From assembly GCA_916613615.1 (NCBI GenBank), contig OU744726.1:19657515-19721514 (forward strand): a DNA stretch of 64,000 nt. Direction: 5' to 3'. Each line of letters opens with the position of its first letter. Position 1 is the first letter of the stretch. The DNA is from Steromphala cineraria. Lineage: Eukaryota > Mollusca > Gastropoda > Trochida > Trochidae. The notes under the pieces were generated by a model. It was given only the letters and a program-made list of their open reading frames with translations. It did not search any database and was not told where the DNA came from. Positions 46,501 through 58,804 of the stretch are shown here, one piece after another. The position numbers and the translations under genes are program-made.

Positions 46501-48611
46501 ATATCATTAAAATTATATGCGTATAGCGAACACCGGATAAACACCTTGAAGTTCTTTATATCCGAGTTCTACTGTATGTTCATAAAATTATGGTATCATA
46601 TCTTGATGAAGATACTAGAATATTGTGCAATTGGCATGACCAATATTACAACAAAAGTAATGTTTACTATTTGCTTTTGCTTGAAGTAATAATAAAGTAA
46701 GGGTGGTTTAATAGACATTTTACAACTTTCTCTTCCAGATGTGACCAGGTTGTGCTATGTGTCTCTAGTCATGGCTATGCTGTTTTCTAATGGAGAACAT
46801 GTACCTGCTAATATCCATGGTGAGATAATGGAATATATATTTGTCTTTAGTCAAATCTTTATAATGATATTTTGTTGACAAATCACAATCCTTTATTTCA
46901 GACATCTGTTACTTTTCTGTATATGGTCGCAATATATACCAATATATATAAAATCTTTATAATATCTTCAATGATTTTGCTTGAAGTAATGAGTGTAAAA
47001 TGGTTGTCAAACATAGATTTTGAATGGATCTATTATTTCCCTTGAGTCAAACTTCTTTTTAGTAGCAACATGATACCAACTAAAAATTACATTAAAGGAA
47101 ATAAAGAATCCTTTCAAAATCTATTTAACATCCACTATACACAACTTCTTTTCAAGAAGTTTCAATTGACACTTCCTCAGTTGCTGCATGACATAAAATG
47201 GAACATTTCAGTAGTAATACTTTTTTGGTACATCTGCCACACTTTGTTATCAATTTTGCCTCTTCATTTGAATTTCTCAATTTGTATTTTCAGACCACTT
47301 AAACCAGTCTTTCATTGCTTATGTGCTGAATCTTATCGAAACACCTCCATCTTCGGACCATGATGAACAAGCCACAGACATGCTCATCACATTCGTGCTG
47401 GCTTTCAATCTTCACTTCGAGGACATAGGGCAAAACATTGTCATCCAGGCACTGGCGGAACAACAGAACGCAAAATCTCTCACAGAAAAACTTATGCTGC
47501 TCTTCAACAGAGGAGGTGAGTTTGTAGTCTTTGCTTAGATGACTATCGCTAATGAAACTAAGATTTGGTTATGATTTGAGTTGAAAATCTTAAATAACCC
47601 TTTTTGTTTTTCAATTAAAATTATACTTATGGATACAGCTTATGATAGCAGAAAAGAACTTCTTAATGTTCGCCTTTTAAAAATGGGTTTCACTCTGATG
47701 GTTTACCTTACCTTTATGCAAAAGAGAAACAAAAAGGAGTTTCAAACCTCAAGAAGCCGACCCTTGGATCTGCCACTGTTTTACTTCACTATGCATCATC
47801 CATGACCAAATATCATGTGAGAGTATACTGTTTTGACTATGAAATATAAATAAACTGCCATCTGCCACTGTTTAATGTCAGTTTGCTTCATCTATGACTC
47901 CATATCATGTGACAGTGTACTGTTGTGAACATGAGATATAAATAACCTGCCCTCACGCCCCCCAGATGACCCGGTCCGTATGTTTGAGCACCTACCGGTG
48001 CCGCCCCACTCTGTGATCAAGTTTATGCAAGACCTGTACAGCTGTCCAGCTACCTCAAACCTTCTCTACACCAACGACGCCATGGTCCTCATCGACATCA
48101 TCATCAGGCAACTTGCTAATCTCTCTGCTGGTGATACTGTGAGTAGAACCTGTCTGACTGAGATATGATTTAGTCACATGAATTGTCCTGAACAAATTTT
48201 ATGACACATATGATAACTTTCGGCTCTTATGTTAAAAAATTTTATGAACTTGTTTCTGCCTCAAACTTCTATTAAGTCATATCACATAATACCTATCTAT
48301 TCAACAGAGTGAACACCCCCAAATGCATCGCCTGACAACACAGAATATTTGATTGTTACAAAATTGAATCTTTTTCAAATATTTCTCTCTAAATTTTATC
48401 TCCATTTCTCTGTTGACAGAACCGGACATTGTACCTGCAGCTGACAAAGCTGGTACTGAAGAACTCGAACTACAAGGAATTCTACCATCGCCAGGAGGAG
48501 CTCTTCTACCTGCTGAGATCCATTGCTGAGGAGGAGGCTGACTTCCCGGAGGACAAGGAGCTCTGTACTCTCATCCTGTTGGAGAATGACCAGACGCTCA
48601 GTCCCACTTGA
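40521..48611 (+). CDS. NCKIPSD: NCK-interacting protein with SH3 domain (SPIN90/DIP/WISH), complete (12 exons)
   Basis: Actin regulator that binds Nck, N-WASP, formins and Arp2/3; it activates Arp2/3 to seed unbranched filaments. Exons: 40521-40688, 41642-41751, 41986-42134, 42378-42472, 42799-43164, 43766-43927, 44206-44292, 44576-44714, 46739-46819, 47294-47515, 47966-48138, 48420-48611 (TGA). Total 1944 nt, 647 aa (human 722). Residues 1-56 are an SH3 domain (ALYDY at 5-9, GYIPNIYV at the end) with its own exon. Two proline clusters, KAPPPPRE (about 130) and SAPPPPRE (about 164), lie in consecutive exons. From about 225 on comes the armadillo-like leucine-rich domain: [74 protein letters not shown]. 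All splice phases agree. Intron 8 holds a large tandem-core element. Confidence 0.96.
42617..42735. mobile_element. 119-bp hairpin MITE in NCKIPSD intron 4
   Basis: The left arm includes CACTTTTCAGGTACCCATTATAA and the right arm TTATAATGGGTACCTGAAAAGTG, complementary over about 33 bp with a loop of about 50 bp. The fold is near-perfect. The size overlaps that of pri-miRNA hairpins, but the arms lack the bulges typical of animal miRNA precursors and a fold-back transposon is more likely. Confidence 0.75.
43985..44035 (+). repeat. SINE-like tail ending in CTCACTCACTC
   Basis: GCCGCTGAAATATTGCTCACTCACTC in NCKIPSD intron 6; a shortened copy of the tail at 10735-10800. Confidence 0.4.
44796..46340 (-). 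repeat. Tandem-core element: nine 145-146 bp units, reverse orientation
   Basis: Same family as 36098-37245 but inverted. It starts TTTTTAGCTCATCAGG, then a CGTCCGTCCGTCC run, then nine units (GTGACCC anchor near 45005, 45151, 45297, 45443, 45589, 45735, 45881, 46026, 46171), and ends GATGAGCTACAGAGCCAATGG-CTCTATTTTTT. Each unit contains GTGACC...AGGGTCAC, a short inverted repeat. Units have diverged by some substitutions, more than at 36098 but less than at 14375. It fills most of NCKIPSD intron 8. Confidence 0.85.
46417..46576. mobile_element. 160-bp pogo/Tigger-like MITE
   Basis: The ends TACAGTAGAAC and GTTCTACTGTA are inverted copies flanked by TA. Inside are repeated GGATATAGCGAAC motifs, the theme seen at the ends of pogo/Tigger-type Tc1-mariner elements. 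It lies in NCKIPSD intron 8, 80 bp after the tandem-core element. Non-coding. Confidence 0.75.
47770..47953 (+). repeat. 92-bp tandem duplication before NCKIPSD exon 11
   Basis: The unit beginning CTGCCACTGTTT occurs at 47770 and 47862, both containing ATATCATGTGA.AGT.TACTGTT and GA.ATATAAATAA.CTGCC. The second unit ends directly before CTCACGCCCCCCAG, the acceptor of exon 11 (47966). The units differ by about one base in ten. Confidence 0.75.
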
Positions 48612-49630
48612 ACTGACTGGAGGGCAGACGTGAACTTCTATGAGCAGATACTTAGTGCCACTTGTATTTGTGGCAGATGTGGTCTTGCATGATTTGAAAG
48701 AGTGCTCTCTTTCTAATAAATAACAATCAAACTTTCCTAAGGACTCATCTACCTGGAGAATGATCAGACGTTCAGTCCAACTTAAATTGACTGGAGGGCA
48801 GACGTGAACTTCTAAGAGCAGATGCAACATTTTTTGATAAACTCGCTTCTGGAGTGCAGACTAACTGAACTGTAGGTCTTCTTTGCCTCCTCTGTCTGTA
48901 CTCTGTTTCTTGGAGAACTATCAATCGCTGAGTCCCTCTTGAGGGCATACAATAACTTCCATGGGCAGAAGCTTCATCCTTCTTTGACAAGATTGTGTGT
49001 GATCTCTCTTCAGATTTGCAGACATGGTTAACTCCTTTGTCTGTATTCTGAACCTTTATCTTGCTGAGAATAGAAACACTCTGTCCCAATGAACGACCTG
49101 ATTTGATTAAGGGGCAAACTTGCATGATTAGTTTTATGTTTTCTCATTCTAATCAAGCTTTGGCTCCAAGCCTCATACTGCTGGAGATCATTCAGAAGCT
49201 TCTGACCGTGAGGCAGACATGAGCAGACATATACTTCTTTCAAGAGTTCTTCTCGTTTCTACTGGAGAATGATCAAGCAGTGATATCAACTTGTATGGAC
49301 ATGAACTTACATGAGCAGATGTTTGTCCTTCTCAAAACTGAACTTTGTACATGCTTAGTCGTACTGGAAGTGGAAGGAAGATATGAATTTAGCAGACATA
49401 TGATCTACAATCTATTTAACTGGAAAATGATCAGATGCTTAGTCAAACTTGAACTGGAGGGCATACATGACCTTGTGTGATTTGTCTTGTGTGCACTCAT
49501 TCTTATACTTGGACATAAGGTTTTCTGGTCAAAGCTAAGACATCATTGGTCAAGGCTTAAATACTTTCATCCTGCTTGAGAATGATCAGATGCTTAGTCA
49601 GTCTTGAATTGGAGGGCAAATGGAAACTAA
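48571..49630 (+). repeat. Decayed repeats derived from the NCKIPSD coding end, running through the 3' flank
   Basis: The last codons and first UTR bases of NCKIPSD (TTGGAGAATGACCAGACGCT, CAGTCC.ACTT, CTGGAGGGCAGACGTGAACT, GAGCAGAT) recur in order at about 48744 (very close match), 48903, 49057, 49166, 49255, 49415 and 49562, with spacings of 90-172 bp. Later copies are more decayed. Only the first copy is coding. The long minus-strand open frames at 48396-48830 and 48772-49125 arise from this repetition and show no known protein text. Confidence 0.7.
48715..48720 (+). terminator. Candidate NCKIPSD polyadenylation signal
   Basis: AATAAA about 105 bp after the NCKIPSD stop, between the first and second copies of the 3' repeat. 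If used, most repeat copies lie outside the mRNA. No transcript evidence. Confidence 0.4.
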
Positions 49631-52600
49631 GGTTAATTAGGTTTAAGGCTCAGTTCTGAAGTTTTTTATTTATCTTTTCTGCAAACTGTTGCTGTAGTGT
49701 CCTTATCTTTGCAAACTGTCAGGTATTTTAAACTCTTGACCACCTACGTGACTTGAAGACAAAAATCTAACCTGTGGATGCAGGCAGTAAGATGTTTCTA
49801 TGAATACAAGATAGTCAACATCCAGAGCAACTGATCTTTTTTTCGTTACTTCTTAGCACCAAAATTGTTTTGAAATCTAGTCTCTGAAAAAAAAACTATG
49901 TAAGGTGAGGGATATCCATGCTCACAAACACTTGGACTTCTGTTTGTATCTGAGCATTTCTTGACAACGATCTTGTATTATGTTGAGGTTTCCCGCATTA
50001 AGTATGGTAAAACTATATTAAGCCTTATCAAAGCTTTAATGATCTGTTTGTGTTAGTAAGACAGGATTGGTCTTACTAAAGCAAAGGGGCAAGTGGTTAT
50101 TGTTTCTAGTTTCGTCCATTGATCTAAACTCGTCAGACTGAAGAAGCAATGATTCTGTCTCTCCTTATATACTCTTTTGGTAAGAAAATATAAATATGGT
50201 GGGAAGTTTTAGCCCACGATTCTAACGGCCACATAATGCTTGCTGGAAGTTGGACCGCTTTGGTCTCATGGGCGCCGGCAGTGGAGGTACCAAAGTGTAT
50301 GAATTTTGTGTGTTTGTTTAAAATATAAGTTGCAACTCTTATTTTGAGATATTTTTTTGTCATAAACCAAATGAAATTTGACTGGTGTAGCAGTGTAATT
50401 CTCAGGAAAAGTATGTACTCCATCCTGGATTCTCTGATATATCATCTTAGGCTTCTGACTATTATTGGTCTGAGTGGTGGGCAATTCTAGGTTCATGAGG
50501 AAAACAAAGAGTAAATGGATGAAAGTCTTCTTTCTGCTAAATATAAGGAATGTTGTGCAATGAATGTGGGCAGCTAATATACATGGTTGACTCTGACAAT
50601 TGAGTGTCAGGCTTTGCAAAATGAAGCATTTGTGCAGCTCTAATGTGCAATAAATATTTAGTTGAAATATTGAAGTAGGAAATCAAAAAGGGAAAAGGGT
50701 AATATTTAGTCACTCAGTAAGGAATCCAGAGTTTAATTTCAATGATAGAACAGTATCATACTTTATATATAATAGAAAGAGATACTGATGGAATATACAT
50801 GTTTGTTTTTGGAGGTGGATTAGAATCTCAGTAATCTTTAATAGATTTTGTGCTTAATTAAAGATGTCTTGAAGAAAAAAAATTAACATTTTGACTTTTT
50901 GAATAAATCAAATTTAAACCCAAAATGGTGACTTAGGAATATGTAAAATCTAAAAAATGTGAATTCAAATCAAAACTCAAATCAATGTTTATGTATATGT
51001 CAACACATGCATTTATGGAAAAATGTTGCTATACAGGGTTATTAACTTCTTTTATATTATTGATTGTTATGAAATAATTTAAATGATATGACAGTGCAAT
51101 GCTCATACTTCAAGTATGTGTTGAACCCAAGACTTGCTATTCAATGTTGTGCTTTTCTTTCATTGATCGATTCAACTTACCCATCAGACTTTCAGCAAAT
51201 TGTGTGTTTCATCGGCTTTTCATCCATGTATTTCAATGATTATGTGTTGTCAATTTGGACTTAAAACATTTATTGCCGATAAAACCATTTGCTCAATTCA
51301 GGATTTTGAAATCAAAACTCGGCTTTTCTGTTTTTTATGTGCAATATGTGTTGTGTTTTGATTAATTTTGATGATTGTTGATATTTTGAGTGCTCTAGTT
51401 TCCGGATATAGAAAAATTTATTCAATACAAGTATTGACACACTTATCAATAGCATTAACAGATTCTGTGTATGTTTTCATATTCAATTAACTTCGGCCTC
51501 ATTAAACTCATGAACTGACATAATCGATCTTGTTAACAATGTCAATACAATCTAGTTAAAACTAGCTATAATGTCCTCACATTATATCTAGCTACTAACC
51601 ACCACCATCTCTTTGAATCGGACAATCTGATAAAACTAGCTGTTAGAATCGGGCAATCTTGTTAAAACTAGCTGAAATGTTTTTGTCCAATATAACATTA
51701 ATGAAAACCTCAGTGTTTCGTCATGCAATATTCAAATATGTGGTTTGAGGGGATTTGAAATTTTTATGTAAATTGTCTGTAAATAGGTGATCCCCAGGAT
51801 GACGCTTTTTTCCATATGTATAACGCTTCCATTTCAAAATTCCTGAATCTGCCACTATAAACTTGTTTCATTCACAAAATTGTATGACACACTTGCTTTT
51901 GTAATAACCTGTTTCATTTAGTATTCTGAATAATAGAGTGATCTCGATATTCTTTATTCTTCATCATTCCGAATTTGGTACTCCAACAAGAATATAATTT
52001 TTTCATCTTGTATTCTTTCTTTTCTTTTTTAATCATTTTAATATATTTTAAAAGTATTTTGTCTAATATTTTTCTCAAGTTTTTTTTTCCATAAGCATGT
52101 TGAGTAATGGTCTTCCCATATTTCCAAAGAAGCTATTTAAGACAATTGATAAATAATCTTTTTGCTTGGAGAACAACCTTTTTTCAATTTTTAAATATTT
52201 TTTTTATAAAGCGTTTAACTTTTTACTTTTTAACATTGTTTTTTTTTTTACCTATTGCTGATCAAAATAAGTTATTTTCTTTTGTATTTTGAATTGTATC
52301 AGTTATTTATCAATATGATGAACATGATAGTGATAATATTGTAAATCAAATTAGACAACCCTTAACCGTAACAATTTGTAATACACATTTTCACTGATTA
52401 TATCATTATACCATAAACCTTTAATAAATATCACCTGTAGGTAATATATATTGTCAAATAACATTGAAATGTTAATATAATAAAGATCACATCGAAGCAC
52501 TGCATGACGGGATAGCAGGATATCCTTTTCTGCAGAACAAAATATACCAATTCATGCATTTATGCTAATAGCATGGATAAGAGGCAGTTCATTTCCAACT

Positions 52601-53850
52601 TTAAAGATTAAATTTTGTTTTGCACATCGACCACATAATACATTAGAGGATTCTCTTGAACATTTTCCCTAAAAAGATTATCCAATTTAAAGTGACACTT
52701 TGAGTAAGTTTCAAACTCATTATGATAAATTTGCATGGCATTTTTACAAATCTAAAAGAATTTCATTTATTGTTTTCATTCTCTTTGTTGTCATTTGTCT
52801 TCCTTCAATTGAATTAAACTGCGTATTATTTTACATTTGTGTTTAAAAGCATGTTGTATTTGTTTTCTATTAAGTTTGCTAATCAAAAGTACAGATTTAT
52901 TGTTTTGGTGACCTAGATTATATATTTATTTGTTTTGAATGCATGTGTAATATTTATTCAGGTTTTGATGTGACAGCCAGACTCATCCTAATGTGTTATC
53001 AACAGTTTGTACAAGATCATTTTGGTAGTTTGCTGGTGTTTTTCACACCACTCAATGTATGACAGTTCCAATGGTGGACATTATAGCTCCGACTTATAAA
53101 GCATGGCATGGGTTACTGTCTGATGTCTGCTTTAAAAAAAAAATTAAAAAATCCCCTCAAACTATTGTAGCAAAATTGGGTCTGACGTCCATTCACTTTT
53201 GATGGTTTCAATTTCTTCCTTACTTCTGTTTTTCTCAAAGGTATAGTTTTGTAGAGAGTTATGATAATATGTTTGTGATATCCTATTCAATGTGTGGCTA
53301 TCAATCAATCATCTTTATAACAAAGTTGATGACATTCTAAACCAAAATAAAAGCCACAAAGGCCCTGCTTATAATTTTCATATGCAAAACCAAATAAGTA
53401 AAATGACCAATGGCTCTTCTTTTAGATAATTTTTGCTGAAATTTGCTAGCCTCGAGCAGTAGAACAAAGAAGGTTCCTTGAGTTTAGCGCCAAGTACAGC
53501 TAGCTTGAATCTAGAGAAAATGTTCAAGAACTATTTTAATGCTTGTATGCAGTCTGATCTGATTAAAATTGTCCTAGTTCTTGCGAATAAAAGTATTAAA
53601 AATTAACTAAATTGTGAATTTAACTTGTAATTTCCTCCCCACTGAGACCAACCGCAGATTCGTAAGTTGCATGTTCTGATGTTAGCTCAGTCAACCAATC
53701 ACAGGCTACCGGCAAAAGCATTCGGTATCCGTAGCTAGGGGCAAGTAACTCCTGTGAACCATGCTTTTGACATGATCACTGCTAGCAGTCTATAAGCAAG
53801 ACGAACATTCGTCCGGTCACGACTGGGCTTCAGCTGGGCCAAACTGGTTT

Positions 53851-53965
53851 AAAAATCATGCAACCTATGGTGATGCAGTCAGACCTAGAGATATTTTGTA
53901 AATCCATAGAGTTAATATTTTGAACATTTTATTCCTCAGAACTAGACCAATTTTTATGAGACTGT
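53851..53965 (+). repeat. Repeat shared with 8345-8460
   Basis: AAAATCATGCAACCTATGG..ATGCAGTCAGAC and the following TTATTCCTCAGAACTAGA match the SARS1 intron copy in the same orientation. The upstream flank (53640-53850) is GC-richer than its surroundings and may belong to the same element. Confidence 0.45.
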
Positions 53966-54658
53966 GCTTGTATGTTTTGTGTTTATTTATGAAATCAAAT
54001 TGAATCATATGTAATTCTCAATTTATGAAAGAGGGGTGTGGTTGTCACATCTTAATTTTATTCTGTTGAGGTGTTTTACACCAGCAGTCATCTTTGTTAT
54101 CAATCAATAAAATAACTGGAACTACCTTTTTGTTTATTTTTTAAAAAATTTATCATTATTTCATATTGTTGAATGTAGCAGAATGAAATGTCTTGATAAT
54201 TTAAAAGTATTAGCAGTCTGATATACCAATGGATTATGAACAGCTGAAGGGGGAAAATGTTTACGCCAAAGGAAAATGTGCGGTGAAGGCGCTGGAAACT
54301 GCACAGAATTGTATAAAAGCCCCCAATAAAATATTACCTCTCTTTGTTGGCCACGGCTTCTCTCCGGAACCAATCTGAAGAAATCCGATAGTTTAGAAAA
54401 AGACTTGGACATCAGCAAATGAGGTTTTATAGAAGGCAAAACAGGAAGGCGAAAAACTCAGTCCAGGACTGTTCTGCTTTTGCGGTGTCCTGCAAACGCA
54501 AATGAAGTTGAGAAAAAGACTTAGACATAATTTTGATCATACTCTGCCTTGTGTTCACTATCACATGGTTTGCAAGAGGCAGCCATCTTGTTCTCTGGCC
54601 TCATACCAAATGTGCTTAACAATGTCAAAGATACATTACTTGAATAATACTCTTATTT

Positions 54659-55021
54659 TTAAAGGGACAGTAGCACGTTTTAAGGTGGGATATAAGGTGA
54701 TGTCAGGAAAATGAAAATAAATGGTACCAATTGAGGGACAATGTATCTAAACTAAATGAAGCAGTATTAAATAAAATATGTAATGTACAGTTTAGCCATG
54801 CGATCCCTTTTTATTACAAACAAGGAATTAAAAGTGTTGACACAAAAAGGGCCGCCAATGGACTTTATGTGAACCTTATAATTTGTTCTCTAACTATGGA
54901 TGATTGGCTTGTGTAATGAGTTTTTTAGACTATTGAAATAAGACATTTAGCATCAACTTAAAATTGTCAGTGACAAATTGAAAATCTAAAATTTTCAAAA
55001 AACGTGCTACTGCCCCTTTAA
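54659..55021. mobile_element. 363-bp TTAA-flanked non-autonomous element
   Basis: Left end TTAA-AGGGACAGTAGCACG, right end CGTGCTACTGCCCCT-TTAA; the inverted repeat is about 20 bp with one mismatch. It has the same target site and the same AGGG(A/G)CA terminal theme as the 31542 element. It interrupts the open frame that enters from 54502. No transposase. Confidence 0.8.
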
Positions 55022-55039
55022 GACAGATGTTAATAATGA

Positions 55040-55735
55040 GATAGATGGTTTTATTCGCTAAAAGGCCACAGGCTCATTATACAATGCAATGAGTACAACA
55101 GAAGTAAAGCACATCACAGAGCGCCTGGAAGACATGAGGCAGTAAATAATATAAGTTGCTGAAGGAAATAATCCTAGTCAAATGCAATTATTATGGTGAT
55201 AGAAACTTATTCTGCAGTTTAAATGCAAGAAATGTGTATTGTTCATTATCATATTGTCATCAGAAACGAGTAACTGGATGAACTTATCGAGAGATGGAAA
55301 TTCCCAAAAACATTTAGGAATAAGATTATTTCTGAGATTATTATAAAATGGACACTGTAATATAAAGTGGAATTCAGTTTCTATCACAGGAATGACACAA
55401 AGAGGACAAAGTCGCTGGTCTCTTGGCAGTCCTTATTGGCGACCGTATTCAATCATAAGACGGTGACTAGAGCACCGAAGATAACACAACGAATTACTGT
55501 ATACCTGTACAGGAATACTAGTGAGATATCTCTCAAATGTAACAGAAGTTTTAATCGATCTATAGAGTGTTAATTTGGAAAACCTGTTAAGATGATCAAA
55601 CCATGTCTGCTTATGAATATCAATACATCTTTGTATAAAAGATTTGACGAAAGATTGCATATTTATAGTGTCCTGATTTGCCCAAGCTGCGCCAAAGCCA
55701 TATGAGAAAAGCAATAATGAGAAATAGTGTCCCTA
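55040..55735 (-). mobile_element. Decayed 3' fragment of a non-LTR retrotransposon
   Basis: On the minus strand, open frames 55714-55433 and 55387-55178 are separated only by an in-frame stop. Together they show the C-terminal block common in invertebrate retroelements: a cysteine-rich CPLC stretch, ETEFHFILQCPFYNNLR, and PSLDKFIQLL, then a short tail with PVAF. The element ends near 55040 with GGCCTTTTAGCGAATAAAAC. Several stops show that it is dead. The family differs from the L2-like copy at 33740. Confidence 0.7.
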
Positions 55736-58017
55736 ACAAGAGAGGTAATGATGTGGAATAAAAGATCAGCAGTGACCAGACTTGATAATCACATTTCATT
55801 TCTCAAGACATTCAACAAACAGAACTTTTTATTCAATCTTTTATTGATATTTTAGTAAAGTTATTTTGCATAACATGAAATAGGGAAATGACATTCCAAG
55901 TTATGACTGTTTTTCTTTTTTAAAAAGTCAACTTTGATGATTATACAACAGATTCAAAATATTTTCAAGTAAAAAAAGCTAGATCAATTTGATTTTCTCA
56001 AACAATGAATACTTGAATTGATGTCATGGTACAGGTTTCATGCCAGATTTTTAACAAAATAACGTCCATGATGATTTGACCATTTTGATATTTCAAACCA
56101 TTTTAACAAACAAGCATTACTTCTTAAAAGTATGTACTTTTATCACATGACAAACTCTAAACTTTGTTAGTAAATAACACATTTTAACAATATTATAAGT
56201 TTTGTTTGATTTCACACATGACATTTTGGAGAATAAACTTAACAATGTCACTATACAAATTTCAACAAGACAAACTTTTAAAAGTTGTTAGTATCGTAAA
56301 AAGGAAAACTAATATTCATACTTGTCAAATATATACACTAGATTATTATATTTTGGATATAACTCCATATTATGACTGTTACAACCATAATTAATCAATG
56401 AAATATATTTTGCATCAAATTTATTGACATGCATATTTAAATTTGCTGGCCATCTTTACTGGATGAACAATCTTGCATCTTCTGACAAAAAGGTGCAATC
56501 TTCTAAAATATTTGCCTCCGTAGAGTCTTTGAAAATTTTGTTCACAGAATTTTGAATTATCAGTAAACTATCACAGATGATATTAATGATTGAACCTTTT
56601 ACTGACAAAAGTGAAAGAATCATGAAAGACATTGTTAAGATTCATAACAAGAAATATAAAAGACATATATTTCCCTCTATTTGTTTGTTAGCATCATAAG
56701 AAAATATGTACGATTTATCTTCATAAGTTCTTCTTGTGCTTCATAAACTTAAAAGTTTGTTTAAATAAAAACATTGACAATAATTAATACAGATAGCTGT
56801 CTGTTTTCAACATTCGAGAGTAAAATGCCCTTCGAATTATTTAAAGATTATATTAACAATATCAACAGTTCAATTTTCATTTAGTGTTAGTACAAAAGAA
56901 GGGGAAAAAACATACTTTCTTGCCATATATTATGTATAAAGACACTGTTTGCCAAAAATAAGGTCAGCTCTATGATTTCAATAACTGTGTTTGAATAAGA
57001 TAATAACTAATGCTAACCTTTCATCTACTTATCAAAATTAAAAATATCTAAATACCTCAAAGTATGATAATGACCAACATAGGTATAGTACTCTTCTGTT
57101 TGCTTATATACTTTACATTTGACCAAAAAAATTAGACAATTCTAAAAAAAAATCGAAAATTTTGAGCATGGTTTGGAAATTTTTAGCAGCTTTGGCATTT
57201 GTATAATGTTCTTTGCATTATCTCCCCTGCCATTGGGTCGGATCATGTGACGATGCTGTAGCAGATGACTTCCTAGTAATCAACGCGATACAGAATAAAG
57301 GGGCAAATTACAGACTTTGGGTAGTTTAAAATGCAGGGTTGGAATGAGACGCAAAATTGACATAATAAATAAACTTGAAATAGTAGACTGACTGAGTTTC
57401 GGCTTATTTCAAAGAATTTGTATATTATTTATCTAAATCTGTTCCAAAATTCATAAGTTTAAGTCAAATATTTAATAAATACAGTTAATTTAAAATTGTT
57501 TCATTTTTTTGGCTCGGAGGTATACTTTAAATTTGACAGCTATCCTATCATAGTTCAGTGCCAATGCTATTGTGAAATTTGACTTGAGCTTAAAGATGAG
57601 ATATCTTACTCATAGTCTCACCAATCAGAAAATTGACACATATGAATAATATTTTTAAAGTTGTTAATAATATTGTATTTCAGACTGAAAAATGACTATT
57701 GATGAGTAAGAAAGTAAGAATAATTAGTTTCAAATCTCGCAGGTTACACTACATGAACAACACACATTGGTATGATAAAAATATATGAAAAATAATATGT
57801 ACACTAAAAACATTATGCATGACTAGCAAATTTAACTTATGGCAGTTACTAAATTACACTTCTGACGTCAGCCTATTGTTCTCTCGTTCCATTACTTTTC
57901 TGTAATGGAATAGTACATATTACCTCAAGTTTTTCACTTGATATTTCATGTTTATCAAGTTTTAAAGGTATGTAGTTGAATAGTCATAAGTGTACCGGTA
58001 AGTCCTGTAACATCCGA

Positions 58018-58097
58018 GTAACTCTTCATTCATTGAAAATAAAGGGTTTCGGCCCCTGAGGGCCTCGGCTCCATTATTTCAAGGAATGGAGAGTTAT
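58018..58097. repeat. 80-bp fold-back
   Basis: TAACTCTTCATTCATTGAAA at the left and TTATTTCAAGGAATGGAGAG at the right are imperfect inverted copies, and the centre holds the palindrome GGCCCCTGAGGGCC. It would fold into one long stem. Probably a small MITE; no homologue elsewhere in the window was seen. Confidence 0.5.
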
Positions 58098-58804
58098 TGG
58101 ACATCACCCTATATATAAAATTATCAAAATGAATATAGATTTGAAAATTAACCCATCCTGCTTTATCAATATATTTGTATCTACATATCTCCTACCATAA
58201 CCTACAATTTCAGCAATATTTTTTTAAGGAATTCTAGATTTAGGGCAGGTATGGGGGTATTGCGTAAAATATAACATCATGAGTATTCTTTTTTGGAAAA
58301 ATAAACAACTTTTTGAAAAAGTACAGTAAAAAAAAATGAAAACATTGATAATGAATATTTTACTAACAAGTATTCTTATTATTTATTTAAATGGTTCCAT
58401 GCGGAACATAATTATTATGAAATGTATGCACCCTTTCCAAGTAATATTCTTAGCATCTTTGATTTTCTGTAACTAAGAACTAGAATAATTTTACTTCTAA
58501 AGTCACAGCCTATGATACCTGGCCTTGTCCAGCTTTCGTTTATATGATTGTTTTCAAACAAATCTCAGAATGTTAAGATCTTTTATTTGATAATGACAAT
58601 ATCAAAAATCAACAAGAGTCAAAATAAAATATTTTTAAAAAGTGAAACAAAATTATTTACATTTAGTGACTGAAGGTAAAATATGGGGTACACTTCAACC
58701 AGTTCAAAGATTTTATATATCAAAAAAAGCCTACCTTTACATAACTACACTTGAAAATATGACATATATTTGTAATATATTTTTCACACTGAGAGAATAC
58801 TAGT

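Noticed and set aside
48396..49125. Long minus-strand open frames (144 and 117 codons) downstream of NCKIPSD
   Set aside because: They lie antisense to NCKIPSD exon 12 and the repeats derived from it, and show no known protein text. Their length follows from repetition of a stop-poor unit.
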